Below are positions 22,405 to 34,239 of a stretch of DNA of 64,000 bases, piece by piece. The first letter of the stretch is position 1. Each line of letters opens with the position of its first letter. The notes beneath the pieces are model-generated. The model saw only the letters and a list, made by a program, of their open reading frames with translations, ran no database searches and was not told the DNA's origin. Both the position numbers and the translations under genes were made by a program. This stretch comes from Gonatopus flavifemur (taxonomy: Eukaryota; Arthropoda; Insecta; Hymenoptera; Dryinidae), in assembly GCA_018340375.1 (NCBI GenBank), contig JAFFJZ010000006.1, positions 10,496,001 to 10,560,000 on the forward strand, written 5' to 3'.

Positions 22405-22500
22405 GCAATCTCACAGCCACTCCAATTCTAGAGTGAAGTTTCCAGTTTTAAAAGAGTGAGAGTCCACTCGAAATGAATGAAGCTCCCACCCGAAGCGGAC
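22405..22500. mobile_element. Family B element, partial, interrupted by a CACTG element
   Basis: CTCACAGCCACTCCAATTCT, then AGAGTGAAG and GAGAGTCCACTCGAAATGA parallel the 27694 copy. It breaks at CGGACTG exactly where the CACTG element enters. Confidence 0.7.
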
Positions 22501-22502
22501 TG

Positions 22503-22663
22503 CACTGTAAAAAATGTGGGGGGTTTTTCTTCACACTGTTGGTGGATTCCGTCTCCTCATCAAGGAAAACTCTACCAAATTATGGGCAAGAATTACCCAT
22601 CTATAGAGGAACTTTGCTGCCACTATTTTTTGGGGAAAAATTCCACAATCAGTTTTTACAGTG
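22503..22663. mobile_element. 161-bp CACTG-ended element with TG target duplication
   Basis: Termini are CACTGTAAAAA... and ...TTTTTACAGTG, flanked by TG at 22501-22502 and 22664-22665. The interior resembles the reverse complement of 27433-27691 (GTTGGTGGATTCCGTC, TTTTTGGGGAAAAATTCC). Confidence 0.85.
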
Positions 22664-22806
22664 TGGCATTCCAGTGTGCACGAACATTCAGCCAACTTCA
22701 GCCCTCTCATGGCGCTAAATTGGCCAGCGTTTGCCAAAAATGGGCTGAAATTGGCCCAATGTTGATGGCACACAGGGTTGTATTCCAAAATTATCGCAAT
22801 TTCCAT

Positions 22807-23004
22807 GTTCTTGAAATTGGAGCGTTTATCGAACCAAATTAGTCATCGAATAACGAGACACTCAAGACCCAAAATCTTGCAACACATTCTTTCAACGATG
22901 TTTCCAGTTCCAAGAAGCTAAATCGAGAAGATGAATAACGATCGTTCATCAAATTTTGTAGGTTCGATTTTTCGTTTCGTTTCTATAAACGATTGAAACT
23001 CCAA
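22807..23004 (+). mobile_element. Family A element, full length
   Basis: Starts TTGAAATTGGAGCGTTTATC and ends TTTCGTTTCTATAAACGATT plus GAAACTCCAA. Carries GACCCAAAATCTTGCAACA and the ACGATGTTTCCAGTTCCAAG box. Confidence 0.85.
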
Positions 23005-23129
23005 CATCAATTTTCCATATCTTCTCAATTGCCCTGTGATCATCTCATTTCACCATAATATCGCAATTCCAGCAGAAATCACTGTAGTTGATCTCAAGGT
23101 CTGGCTAGGGCAGGTAAAAGCCTGAAAGA

Positions 23130-23344
23130 CATGGAAAAAAATAATTAGCTATTATTCGAATAGCTAAAAATCATCTAAGCAGCTGAATTATTCAGCTATC
23201 CAAATATCAACCTCAAAACCTGTGCAATCACGGTTACGATTTCCTTTACTGTGACAGCTGATTAATAGCTACAGTTGCAATTATTTCAACGAAAACAGTG
23301 AAAAAAGGGACTAGCTGCTACAGGTATTTCATTGTTTTCCGTGG
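23130..23344. mobile_element. Family C element (AGCT-rich, GGAAAAAAATAATTAGCT terminus)
   Basis: Left ATGGAAAAAAATAATTAGCT; the right end is TTTTCCGTGG. The interior alternates AGCTG/CAGCT words and has ATTCAGCTATCCAAATATCA. Confidence 0.7.
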
Positions 23345-24219
23345 AGAATGACTAAAGTAATTTTTGCTAGAACAATTAGTTCAATTTACCACTCACCAGG
23401 GAGTAAAATATTAATATTGACCAAAGGCTGCTAGTTAGATTGACCCCATCGGTTATCGCCTAGCTCCTCGTTATAAAATAATGGAAGATAATACAAAATA
23501 TTACACCTCCGTGCGTCCGATCTATTCCATCCATATAAATTATAAGATCCATTATTACTTGGTCGCAAAAGTATATCCCAACCACCTAATTGGATGTCAT
23601 AACCATTTATTGGATACTATATACCCACTGTATCGTACGCGATAAATCGAACAGTTATGTATCGTTCGAAACAAGATGGTGTTAGGAAGATTCGATGAAC
23701 GGTCGCGACATCCAATTAGCCGAAACAATTGGTTTCTTAGACCATAACCAGATGAAGATAAAATACTGATTCCGTGGCTATTTCCAGATCAGGATCTAAT
23801 AATTCATTCCAGTTCGAATTCTATGCCGATCTTCAATGGAAAATCTTCTCAAATTGCATAGAGAAAAGGATTATGAAGATTTCAATAAAATTCGGAGCAA
23901 GAGATAAGAAAGATGATGAGCATCGAAAAGCTCATGACCTCCTCTCGATGTCTGTTTGGATTGAAAATAGAGTTTCTTGAACTCGAGTCTTTCGACTAAT
24001 TAAATCTCTCATCGGAACACCTGTTTGATAAATGGGGACCGTCCGTGTGTTGGCTTTCAACATTTCTTTTTCTCATGACGTGCTCGTGTTCACGAGGTCT
24101 CTCGCGTCTCGAGTAAAAGTGACCCACTAACCCATTTTTCCTCAAACGATTTCTTCTCTTTCCCCCTGGTTGTCAGTGATCATCCTTTTTCCGACCATCA
24201 CCGCCGCTACTCCTTCCGG

Positions 24220-24262
24220 TACCTACCTACCTACCTACCTACCTACCTACCTACCTACCTAC
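24220..24262. repeat. (TACC)n microsatellite
   Basis: About ten tandem TACC units. Confidence 0.95.
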
Positions 24263-25045
24263 TCGTATGACGTACGGATAAAAATAAGAACAAGCACGTG
24301 TCACAGGTTTCTCCCACTCCGTTAATCGCACCCTCTCTAACGATTCATGTAGAAAATACGAAAATAGAGAGAAGAGGAACTGTGACATTTTTTATGCCCT
24401 TTTCTTTTCACCGAAAAAAGGAAGGAGAAAAATCTTTGATTAGATTTTATCGAAATTCACATTCGCGTTATCGGAAATGATTTTTTAATTCTAGAGAATA
24501 ACGGTGAATTCTAACGGTCGACGGAAAATTTGTAATTCAATATCACAATTTAGGATTAAATAGTGAAATTTAGAATCCAAGATTGAAATAGAGAGGATAG
24601 TTGCATAACTATGTCCTTGAAATTCTCTTGAAACTATGGAAAAATATGAATGTAATTGTAGAGGGAAATCTAATTGGTTGCATTGAGATTTAGAGGATAG
24701 TACGTATATTAGAGACATCTGTACCGTCGACAACGACGACAACGACGACGACACCCGAATGATCGTTTGACCTATCTTCGTAGCAATTAGGTGATATAAT
24801 TTGCCTCTTGCGAATCGTTGAATAGTTTAGAGGAGTACGCGAACTTCGTCGAGCGATTCGTAATCGTGTACTTACACATACATGATAAAACTCACCAACG
24901 AGAGCTAACGCTAGAGAGAAAAAGAGGGGAAACGCCGTGGAAGGAGAAGGACAAGGTAGAGCAGGGAGTGGGAAAAAGAAGAGAAAAGAGGAGAGGAAAC
25001 GAATATGGTAGGTGGCGAGAAACGTCGATGAAAACGGAACGACCG

Positions 25046-25064
25046 TGACCTACTTTCCGGGTCA
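25046..25064. promoter_or_regulatory. Everted pair of nuclear-receptor half-sites
   Basis: TGACCT (25046-25051), 7 bp, GGGTCA (25059-25064): two AGGTCA-type half-sites pointing outward. EcR/USP is best known for inverted repeats with 1-bp spacing, so this arrangement is only suggestive. Confidence 0.2.
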
Positions 25065-25469
25065 CCGCTTCGTCAGTGCGACGGACACAATGGCTCCACC
25101 ACCGCCGCCGCCACCGCCACCACCACCACCGCTGCCGTTATTACCATCATCACCAGCCATTGCCTTTCTGCCGTCCATTGCACCGAAATACACTTGTGAC
25201 GGCGTGAACACCCGCTCCATATAAAATGATTAATCACTTAATGTGTGCGCGACGCACACGTGTTCTAATGATTCACAATACACGTTATTAGAACTTATCT
25301 GTGATTCGATTCACGTGTGTGAGCGCGTAATAACTCGTAATATTTCGTAACTGAAGAGTTGAAAAACATTTGTCCCTGGATTGCAAACGAAATGTTGCAT
25401 TTCCACATTAGGAATGAGAAAAAAAAGGGTAAAGATTGAAATCCTTATCAACAGATCGAAGACATCGCG

Positions 25470-25683
25470 CACTGTAGAAAATATTCGCGAATTTCCGTGC
25501 AGAAAAGTATGGTGAAAAACTTACAGATTGGTAAATTTCCAAACAATTTTTGTGATTTCCCAGAAAAGATTTGTCAATTGACAAAAATTCTTTGTAATTT
25601 CACCCACTATGTTTGTCAACTTACCAAAAAATGTTAGATAAAAAACACTTCCAAACCTTTTTTGGGAAGTTTTTTTTACAGTG
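25470..25683. mobile_element. 214-bp CACTG-ended element with CG target duplication
   Basis: CACTGTAGAAAA... to ...TTTTTTACAGTG, flanked by CG (25468-25469, 25684-25685). The interior is rich in TTTGTCAA/TTGACAAA palindromic pieces like the 26024 element. Confidence 0.85.
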
Positions 25684-25720
25684 CGGATCATAGAAGATGA
25701 TCGGTCAACATTAGTTCAAT

Positions 25721-25937
25721 ATGTTGCTGAAGTTTGAATCGTTTATAAAAATTAAATGAAAATTCAAACTCATAAGATCTGATGACTGATCGTTATCTAA
25801 ATTTTCAAATTAATCCTTTGGAATCGAAAACATTGTTCCAAAAAAGTATTGCACAATTTTGGGTCTCCGACAGTTGAGTATTTTGTTATTCAAGTACTAA
25901 TTCTTTTCGATAAACGATTCGACCTCCAGCAACAGAG
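25721..25937 (-). mobile_element. Family A element, full length
   Basis: TTGCTGAAGTTTGAATCG at one end and CGATTCGACCTCCAGCAA at the other; inner box TTTTGGGTCTCCGACAG. Confidence 0.85.
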
Positions 25938-26023
25938 TTTAATGAATTACTATTCAAATAGTAATTTTGTTTCTTGAAATCTGTTAATCAAGATTGTAAT
26001 TTTCACGCTTTCTTTTATTTCAG

Positions 26024-26258
26024 CACTGTGAAAAAAAGTTGTTGAATTCCAAACAAAAATGCTTGGGCATTTACAATCTTGTTTTGGGAAAATAATTTTC
26101 CAACGTTGTTTGTGGATTGACAAACAAAAGTTCGGGAAGTTTCAAAAATCTACGATAATTGAATTTTTAATAAAAATTTACGATAATTTCTAAAGAAAGT
26201 TTGTGTAAAGAACTGCCAAACTTTCTTTGGCAGTTTTGAGAGTATTCTTTTTACAGTG
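26024..26258. mobile_element. Family D element, 235 bp, AG target duplication
   Basis: CACTGTGAAAAAAAGTTGTTG then AATTCCAAACAAAAATGCTT; right end GGCAGTTTTGAG...TTTTTACAGTG. Flanked by AG at 26022-26023 and 26259-26260. Confidence 0.88.
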
Positions 26259-26514
26259 AGTGTACAGAACTGAATATCGTTTTTTTTTTGTATTCCTTCG
26301 AAAAATCAGAGTACTATAGAGATAGAATCTACAGGAAGGTGAAGATCGAGTATTGTCAAGGACAGTACTTGAAATTCCCAGTCATCGAACTGGAATGCCT
26401 CACATCTGTGAAAATATAAAAAATATATCAAATATAAAAATCCTACAGTTTTGTGTTGGGTTAAAAAGTGTCTACATTTCCCTATAAAAAAGAACCCAGA
26501 GCCAATTTATTTCT

Positions 26515-27062
26515 CGTAACAGCTAAAATTTAGCTGCAGGAGATAACCACATGAGAAAGGATTTTTAGCTGTATCATGCAGCAAAATTTGAGCTACCATA
26601 AACGGAGAAAAAAAATATACCACTTTTTCCTATTTTGCTTGCTAAACCAGAAACAGGAAGGTTTGTAAAATGGATTTTTACATGAAAATACGAGAGATTA
26701 CGAATGAATAACTGGATTTCACTATACGCTTTATGAAATTTAACGTTCAGCGTTGAAAATTTCAATCCTACCTACTACTTTTCCTACAATATTCGTAATC
26801 TTTCGTATTTTTGTGTAAAAAGTCATTTTACAAGCCTTCCTGTTTCTAGTTCACTAAGAAAAATAACAGAAATTCTTATATTTTCGAGCGGCATTTTTCT
26901 CCGTGTAGCTGAAGATTTAAGCACCCACGGAACAGTTATTTTCTTAGCACCAATCATTGAAATTTAGCTGACGGCTAAAAATTTTTGCTGCAGCAACTAA
27001 AATTTAGTTATAGAAGCTACAAAAATCACTGTCCATCTCACAACTGATTCCTTTTTGCAGTG
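26515..27062. mobile_element. Family C element with nested insertion
   Basis: AACAGCTAAAATTTAGCTGC ... CAGCAACTAAAATTTAGTTAT; interrupted by the 26601-26905 element. Ends are not sharp. Confidence 0.6.
26601..26905. mobile_element. 305-bp element with ACGGAGAAAAA termini
   Basis: Left AACGGAGAAAAAAAATATAC; right ATTTTTCTCCGTG followed by TA. Paired inner arms: CAGGAAGGTTTGTAAAATG with CATTTTACAAGCCTTCCTG, a near-perfect inverted match. TA also precedes the left end. Confidence 0.8.
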
Positions 27063-27432
27063 CATATGCCTTTTTTTGCAACCAAAGTAATTTGAGAGGT
27101 TTTTTTTTTAAATTCATTGGAATCCCAGGTCTTTAAGGGCTTTTATAAACTTCACAACAAATGTTTGTTCAAAGTGAACAATCAACGGACAAAAAATTAT
27201 GAAAAATCACGAGAATCACCAGCAACGTCATAATAGGTTTTGTATCTTGCCTGAATTTTCAAAAAATCTGCCGACTCTGCATGGAATCCCCCGAAAACTT
27301 TTCATAATTCTCACAAGGTCGATCGCGGATAATAGATTCGTTTGAGGAACAAGCCGAAATATATAATTTCGGAATGGATTTCAGCCAAGGATGAGTCATG
27401 ATGTTTCAGTCGATGACAAGGAATCCATTCTA

Positions 27433-27691
27433 CATTGTACAAAATCATTGTAGAATTTTCCCCCAAAACATGGTGGCGGCAAAGTTCCTCTACAGATGGG
27501 GAATTTTTCACCATAATTTGGTGGACTGTTCCTTCAATTGTGGAAGATTCAACACCCGAAGAACAAAATAATTCTCCAAAGCGGTGGAAAAACTCCTCAC
27601 ACTCATTTTTGATGAAAAAATAATTCCCACGCGATAAGGGGACGAAATCCACCAACAGTGTGGAGAAGAACTGCCTACATTTTCTACAATG
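27433..27691. mobile_element. 259-bp CATTG-ended element with TA target duplication
   Basis: CATTGTACAAAATCATTG... to ...TTTTCTACAATG, flanked by TA at 27431-27432 and 27692-27693. It is a reverse-orientation relative of 22503-22663. Its right TA is also the left TA of the next element. Confidence 0.8.
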
Positions 27692-27693
27692 TA

Positions 27694-27917
27694 CTCTCTA
27701 AAATTTTTAGAGTGAGATTTCACTCTTCAGCCAGTTCAAAATGAGTTTGTCTCTTTTGGAGTGATATTCTAAGGTTTGAGGTTAGAAACTCACAGCCACG
27801 AAAATTCTAGAGTAAGGGTTCACTCGAAACGAGTGAAAATCCCCCTCGAATCGGACTGGCTTACTTAGACTTAGTGGAGTGAAACCCGTGATTTTTCACT
27901 CTTTCAGATTCAGAGAG
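27694..27917. mobile_element. Family B element, full length, TA target duplication
   Basis: CTCTCTAAAATTTTTAGAGTG ... TTTCAGATTCAGAGAG, flanked by TA (27692-27693, 27918-27919). Interior contains AATCGGACTGGCTTA, the unoccupied equivalent of the 22501 insertion point. Confidence 0.85.
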
Positions 27918-29774
27918 TAGGCTATATTTACTTGCAAAACAATTGTGGGAAGTTTCCCCCGATCGCAATAGTTAATGCTGCTCTTCAATCGTGCACTGTA
28001 AAAAGTCCGGCTGAACGTGGCTGCATCCCATTTCCCTGTTTCCCATTCTGTCGGCATACGTTTTTGGTGCTTATGTTCACATAAAACAAGCCTGGTTTTG
28101 GCTGCATCTTGAAATAAGCTCATATTCTGGATGAAAACAGGTTCTACTCTTTACTGTGTCGGGAAATTATTTTTTCATCACAAGAAATAAAAGATTCCCC
28201 TTTTCCTTGAAGAACTAGTCCACTTTTTACGCGATGAATTCTTCGAAAAATGAAAGAAACTTCACTAAATCATGGTGAGAAGTTTCACATTCATACATTG
28301 AAAGAATTACCTTGTAAAAATTACCGTGAAATGCCAGTACTCCTCGAAAGACAAGTAAAAATTTTTGCTCTATGCAGCCTGTCAAAGTGAGTGAGTTTTC
28401 AAACAGTTGAGGGTGATAATTTCGATAAGTTTTACAAAATGCACAGTAATATTTTCAAGAATTCCTATTTGTCCCTTGATCACTGGAATCTCACGGTAAT
28501 TTTTCAATTAAAATTCTCTCAGTGTAGAGGAACTTCGCTTCCAACCATGTTTTGACCAGAAATTCCTCAATTAATTTTCAGAATGTACATTCCTGGAATT
28601 TTTGTTCGGGAAAACCAAAATGAAACATAATCCTAATAAATCGCTCAATTAACTGATCGAACGTAACACCAACGTAATCGGAAGGTTATAAAATCCGATC
28701 GATACCCTCTATTGGGATTATTCAATCCCCTAATGCTTGTCCCTTCTTTCGTGTGAGATCGCAGTTTTATTGAAGAAATCTTTAATTTTCGTTAATTCTC
28801 TATCAACATTTATTATGAACAATCATTATCTTCCGACAATGAAATTCAATGAAACACAAGGTAAAATATAAATATCGTCACGAAATAGCGTGGGTTACAA
28901 ACATTATCCGAAGAACAAAAGGATGAAAAGGGTAATTCTTTACGTCAGAAACGACCTTTGCCTTTCGCCGTTGATCGGCTCGACGTAATTCAAAATTTCG
29001 ATCCTAAATTTCATCATAATCCCTCACCGGAACCCCCGACGTAGAAAACATTCACTTTACCATGAAATTCAGTGGATTTCGTTTTGGTGTTTATGATTCC
29101 AATTGAAAGGAGAATCCCCCGGGACTCGTTATATTTCGATCCTCGGGATTCCGAATAAAGGGAGGTTAATTGAAATAAACAGGATAAATGAAACCAATTC
29201 CAATTAATCCAAGTATTCTAATTCGAGAGACGTTTTATTCTGTCATCATTATCGATCTCCTCCACCACCTAATGAGGCAAAATTCGTCACGGAATTACGT
29301 CTTTTATTGAAATGGGGAAAGTAGGTTAACATCGCTCGTATTCTTATCGGTAAGCGCTGATATATTATCGTTCGAAGGAAAAAGAGCAAAAGAAAATTAT
29401 ATTTATCATATAAATAAATCATTTCAATCATCTTCTCCAACTCAATCTAAATAATTAATAACAACGATATGTGTATTTAATTTACCAACACACATTCCTC
29501 ATCTGATTCCCGACGATCGATCGATTGAACACAACAAGGTACTCCACCTCTTTTTTCCTCTTCTTTCTATCTCTTAAAGGTGCTGCAGGCCTTGGAATTG
29601 AATGAAGAAAAAGGTCAAATACAACTTTCTTCTTGATAAACGCGAACCCTAATTCCTTTAAAAATAGACGAGGCGAATGGCTTCTACGGAGCTACGAACC
29701 TACGAACCTACGAAAAAAAGGGAAGTCATGGGTGTGGCGTGATTCGAAAAAGAAGGAGAAGGAACAAGAGGAGG

Positions 29775-29806
29775 AGAAGAAGAAGAAGAAGAAGAAGAAG
29801 AAGAAA
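29775..29806. repeat. (AAG)n microsatellite
   Basis: About ten AAG units within a longer purine tract on the plus strand. Confidence 0.9.
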
Positions 29807-30641
29807 GGCGGTGGTGAGAAAGCAAATGTGAAAGCAAAAAACAAGACCCAAATATCGACCTGGTCCACTACCAACTCTCTACTTACAACTCGGGTCGATA
29901 AACGACCTTTAAAGGTGACCGACCTACCCAACCGACAGCTGACATTCTATATTCCTCCACCTCATGATACGTCTCTCTTGTGTTTTACACGCCTCTGTAT
30001 ACACATACATATAAATCGTTTATCACGTGTAACATCGGAAGCTATCATTGATTTTTTCATGTGTTCAACGTAAGAAACGATACATAATTTAACTTTTCTA
30101 CCATAGATTCAAAACCCGAGCGTCCAGATCGTGTCATCTATCGCCAAGTTCATTTTTCTTTTCTCTTCGAAAGTGAATTGTCGTGTCAATGTAATGACGA
30201 GGAAACGACGGTAACAACGACAACACCTCGAATACCCCTCGACGGTGCTTTTTACGAATACTCTGCGTGTACATTCTTCATCGATTACAAAGCCGCCTTT
30301 TCATCCGTCCTTGAAGAACAGAAACGTAAAAAACAAACCATGGACTCTTTTTTGTTCTCTCTCTCTCTCTCTCTCTTCTTTTTTTATTTAAAAATATCGT
30401 TGCAGCAAGAAGAACGGAACGTTAGGTAATGAATTCTAAAGTTGACGGCGACAAAACAAAAAAAAAACAAAAAGAGGAGAAAAGAAGAAGAGAAAGAATT
30501 CAAGACCGCTCATAAATCATTGTAGAATATTTTTGTAAATTCAGTCGAAAATTTTAGAACGAACATCAAAGCGTCCACGACGTAGGTATAAATGTATCCT
30601 CTCGTTATGAGAAAATAGAACAATTTGCTAAAATAATCATT

Positions 30642-30664
30642 CTTTACCTGAAAAATACATGCTA
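30642..30664 (-). promoter_or_regulatory. Weak candidate recursive splice site in EcR intron 1
   Basis: The minus strand reads TGTATTTTTCAG/GTAAAG, with the junction at 30648/30647. The pyrimidine tract is short and interrupted, so this may be a chance match. Confidence 0.2.
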
Positions 30665-31281
30665 GATGGGGTGTTATCATTGAAATCCAATAAATCCCTA
30701 TCAGAAAATAGCCTCGACGTCGCGTTTTTTGACCAAAAACATTCATTTACTTTGAAGAAGACTCTTCACGTAGCTCTGCTAGCAGTGTAATCGCCAAAGA
30801 ATAAAACTGGTTCCGGTTTTCAATCGCCAATAAAAAAATCCGAGAAACAACCGCCAGTGATCGTGTACGTGAGATATTTCATTCGCATAATTTATGTCCC
30901 GTCGAGTTATTAATAACGATATCGTTTGCCGGTGACGTAGGTCACGCACTGTCACATGTATCCCTCACTTGTACAAATGTGGCTAAATTTCGTTATTTCG
31001 GTTTATTCATCGTTTGTAATACGACACCACCCGCCGCCTTGTCACGGTCTTGGTCGTTTTGACGGATAAAAAACAAACAAAAAACTCTCGTATCCGGAAC
31101 GCTTGCCAAAATTTGTCCCACTAAAAATCAAATTTCCATCACCCCGGATGATACTTCCATCTTTATTCGAAGCATAACATGTTGTTGATCTCTTTGAGGA
31201 TCATTATTCAATAACTTTTCAAGTCCTTTTTCATCTGCTTGTAACTGCGCAAATAGAATTTTTAAAATCTCGCGAAGGATT

Positions 31282-31930
31282 GCACGAAAAAACATAATTA
31301 GCTGTGAGATGGATAACTTATTTTCTACCTACTGCAGCAGAATTTCAACTAATTTTGCTGAGAAATTAGCTGTCCTGTGGGTGCTGAAATATAATAGCTC
31401 AAATTTTATTTCCATGTGTGACAGGTGGGGGAGAAATATTGTGAGAAATATGGGCAGTTATCTTGGACAATTCGTTGAAGTATTTCTCCTTCTAACCGTG
31501 AGAAATTTTATGTTATTGACGTTTGAATCGTTTATAGAAACGAAATGAAAATTCAAACTCACAAAATATGATGAATCATCGTTGTTGATCTTCTCGAATT
31601 AACTTTTCGGAACTGGAAACATCGCTTGCGGAATATACGGTAAGATTCCAGGTCTTTAACAGGTGAGTATTTCGTTATTTGCTCACTACTTCGTTTCAAT
31701 AAACGATTCAAACTTCAAAAAAATGACATAGCTGTGGCAGCTACTCACTTTTTCAGCACCCTCTTTTTATTTCTATAGCTCAAATAATTCCAACTGGAGT
31801 GATTTTTCAGCTACCACAGTGAAAAATCGTAGCTGTAACTGCAAAGGTTTTATGATTGGTATTTGGATAGCCAAATAATTTAGCTGTTGAATTTTTGCTG
31901 CGACAGCTAAAAAATGGCTCTCATTTCAGT
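31282..31930. mobile_element. Family C element hosting a family A element
   Basis: CACGAAAAAACATAATTAGCTG at the left in parts; it resumes after 31727 with GCTGTGGCAGCTACTCACTT and ATTTGGATAGCCAAATAATT. The family A copy splits it. Confidence 0.7.
31511..31727 (-). mobile_element. Family A element, full length, nested in family C
   Basis: GACGTTTGAATCGTTTATAG ... CAATAAACGATTCAAACTTC; inner GGAACTGGAAACATCG and CCAGGTCTTTAACAG. Confidence 0.85.
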
Positions 31931-32956
31931 AACAAGAAATGTCGACCTTAATTTAAAGGAATAAAGAATTTTTGGTGTTTAGTCTTCTAAAATAACACGA
32001 ACTTTTCTTGCTGCCCACACCACGTCCTGGAGGAAAATTCCACAATTATTTTTCAAAATGAGAATCCAAATACATTCTTCAAGCAGATGAATGATTGAAA
32101 ACAAAAAATCTGGTTGTATAGCTACTATCAAAAAAGCCTCAGGTGTGTGGCCTTAGCACGTTGGTCACTGTAACTAAATATTTATTTCGCTGTATCCAAC
32201 TGAGAAATTCGAGAACTACAATTAAATCGTTTTTTCGGTGTCATATTAATTCCCTTTGTTTCAAGCCAAACTTCCATCAAGAATATATATTCGTAGTTCC
32301 AATTGTTTCCGCTGAAAACTCTTGTCCTCCAACAATCATTAAGTGTGACCATGAATTATTCCCTCTCCCTCTATCTGTTTCTCCCTCCCCCGCCGTATTA
32401 CGTATTCCCTAAACAAACGGTGAATAAACGTAAACAAATGATAAGAATTCAAAGTGAAAAGGATGAAGAGAAAAAAGAAGCGAACGAGTGATCTGGGATC
32501 GTAAAGGGAAGAATGACCCGTGGAAACGTGTTGAAGAGGAAGAATGTAAAGGAAAGAAAGAGCGAGAACGATATGCGTTCTCCTTACTTCCCTTGCCACA
32601 AGTTGAAATAAGTACGAACGACAAATGAGACAACAATAGCGCCAGAGAACTATTACTCCGTGCGTGACCTAGAGACTTAGTTCGCCGTCCATGTGTCTGT
32701 TCGGCTTGCTGGTTATTAATAAACCCAGTTGAATATACCCAGAAAGTCGACCAACCTCTAATCAGACTTTGGTTTGACGTAATCGAGAAGAGAGAAAGAG
32801 AACGCGTATCAGTGGAAAGACTTGCATCGCCGAGTAATGTACGCGACGATGATGATAATAGCACTTCACGACGCATATTGGGCGGTGACCTAGAAACTCA
32901 CCGCTCTGACGGATCATTTAGAAACTTTGGGTTATTGAATCAATTCCCAACGCCTA

Positions 32957-33095
32957 CACGGAAAAAAATGATTCCCTAATATTTGGATGGTTAAAAACAT
33001 TAGCTATATGAGAGATACCGTTTATCTGTCACAGTACCAATATTTTAGCTGTCAGTTACAAACTCTGGTCGTTGCAGCTAATAAATCATTCAAAA
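32957..33095. mobile_element. Family C element, left part
   Basis: TA-CACGGAAAAAAATGATT then AATATTTTAGCTGTCAG. Right end not found. Confidence 0.5.
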
Positions 33096-33489
33096 AGTTG
33101 AAATAAAAATGTAAGTAGGGAAAAACAATATCAATCGCGATTCATTGTTCGGATGAATCGCTTCATCCCCTTGAATTTGAAACATGGAAACAAACGTTGA
33201 AACCTTGAATGCAAATTTGCTATCTACTCCGGATTGTAACGTCGTTTGCGTTTCCGTTGCGGCTTTCAATCAAAATTCCAAACCGAGGAAATACGAGATC
33301 TCAAATCCAATCGAAGTATGAATATTTGGCGTTAATCCAATTCGGGAGGGTATAGATGGTAAAAGGGTCGAATGATGACAATCATTTCTTCTAAATCTTT
33401 CCGATTTTTCAATTCTGTCAAAAATAACAGTAGAATGAATTTCAGCGGGGAACGCATCGAACACTCCCTATAAAATTTCTGAGGGAATT

Positions 33490-33916
33490 TATGAGAATTC
33501 TGCAACAGCTAAATTTCAGATAACTTTTGTCACTATAGCTAAATTTTAGCTATTCATAATGTTTCTTCATATATTCTCGCGTACTTGTTCTGCTCAAACG
33601 AATTGACTGAAGATCAGCTAACGAGAGCATTTTTCAACTGTCACCAACTACCTTATTTGGCTATCCAAACATCAACCAAAAAACCTGTGTGTTTAAAAAA
33701 CACATTGTTAAAAAGAATTCCCCGGTACCCAGGAACTGAAAAATTTCTGTTGCACCGGAATTTTTCCGTGTTTCACTTGAAATTTCATGTCTCTCACTTC
33801 AATTTCGCAGCACAAATGTACAGGTTCATTGCTTCCAGTACGGTACTGGAAGTTTTTCATAGATTTTTTCACAGTGCAGCTATACGATTCATAGCTGCGA
33901 AAAAAGGTCAATAGCT
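33490..33916. mobile_element. Family C-related repeat
   Basis: CAACAGCTAAATTTCAG ... GGCTATCCAAACATCAACC ... CATAGCTGCGAAAAAAGGTC; AGCT-rich ends with unlike sequence between. Confidence 0.5.
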
Positions 33917-33951
33917 ACCCCAGCGAATTCATTTCCTTGCCTGTGTCTCAT

Positions 33952-34239
33952 CCAGTGTGGAAATCTCTCCCAGGCTCATCATCCCTACTTGAAAAGTGGC
34001 CCCAACATGGCATGTTACGCTTTTCAATCAAATATCCAGGCAAAACAATGGTTGCCAACTCAGGATCTATATGGGCTTTGGGTGGGCATACCTGGATTGA
34101 AATATTCCAGGAATATACTGGCAACCCCAACTGGGGCCCACATGGGCCGTGGGTAGACAACCTTGTATTGGATGTCTAAGATATACCTCTTCGGGGCCAG
34201 GGCCTACCTTAGGATGCCCAGGATTGATTTCCACACGGG
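33952..34239. mobile_element. 288-bp element with 14-bp inverted ends and AT target duplication
   Basis: CCAGTGTGGAAATC and its inverted partner GATTTCCACACGGG (one mismatch); AT at 33950-33951 and 34240-34241. Interior has GGGGCCCACATGGGCC and similar GC-rich palindromes. Confidence 0.7.

Larger units (their letters stand above)
27920..31281. other. Intron 1 segment, mostly unique
   Basis: A CACTGTAAAAAG half-terminus lies at 27995 without a partner. An (AAG)n run lies at 29775-29806 and a CT run near 30358-30376. The weak recursive splice candidate is at 30648. No gene recognised. Confidence 0.5.

Noticed and set aside
25012..25224. Proline-run ORF on the plus strand
   Set aside because: A CCN repeat inside an EcR intron on the opposite strand; no homologous sequence either side of the run.
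32409..32876. 155-codon minus-strand frame in intron 1
   Set aside because: Ser/Leu/Phe-rich with no domain; a spurious frame opposite a purine-rich stretch.
33815..33835. GGTTCATTGCTTC resembling an inverted ecdysone response element
   Set aside because: Only the first half-site fits, and it lies inside a family C-related repeat.
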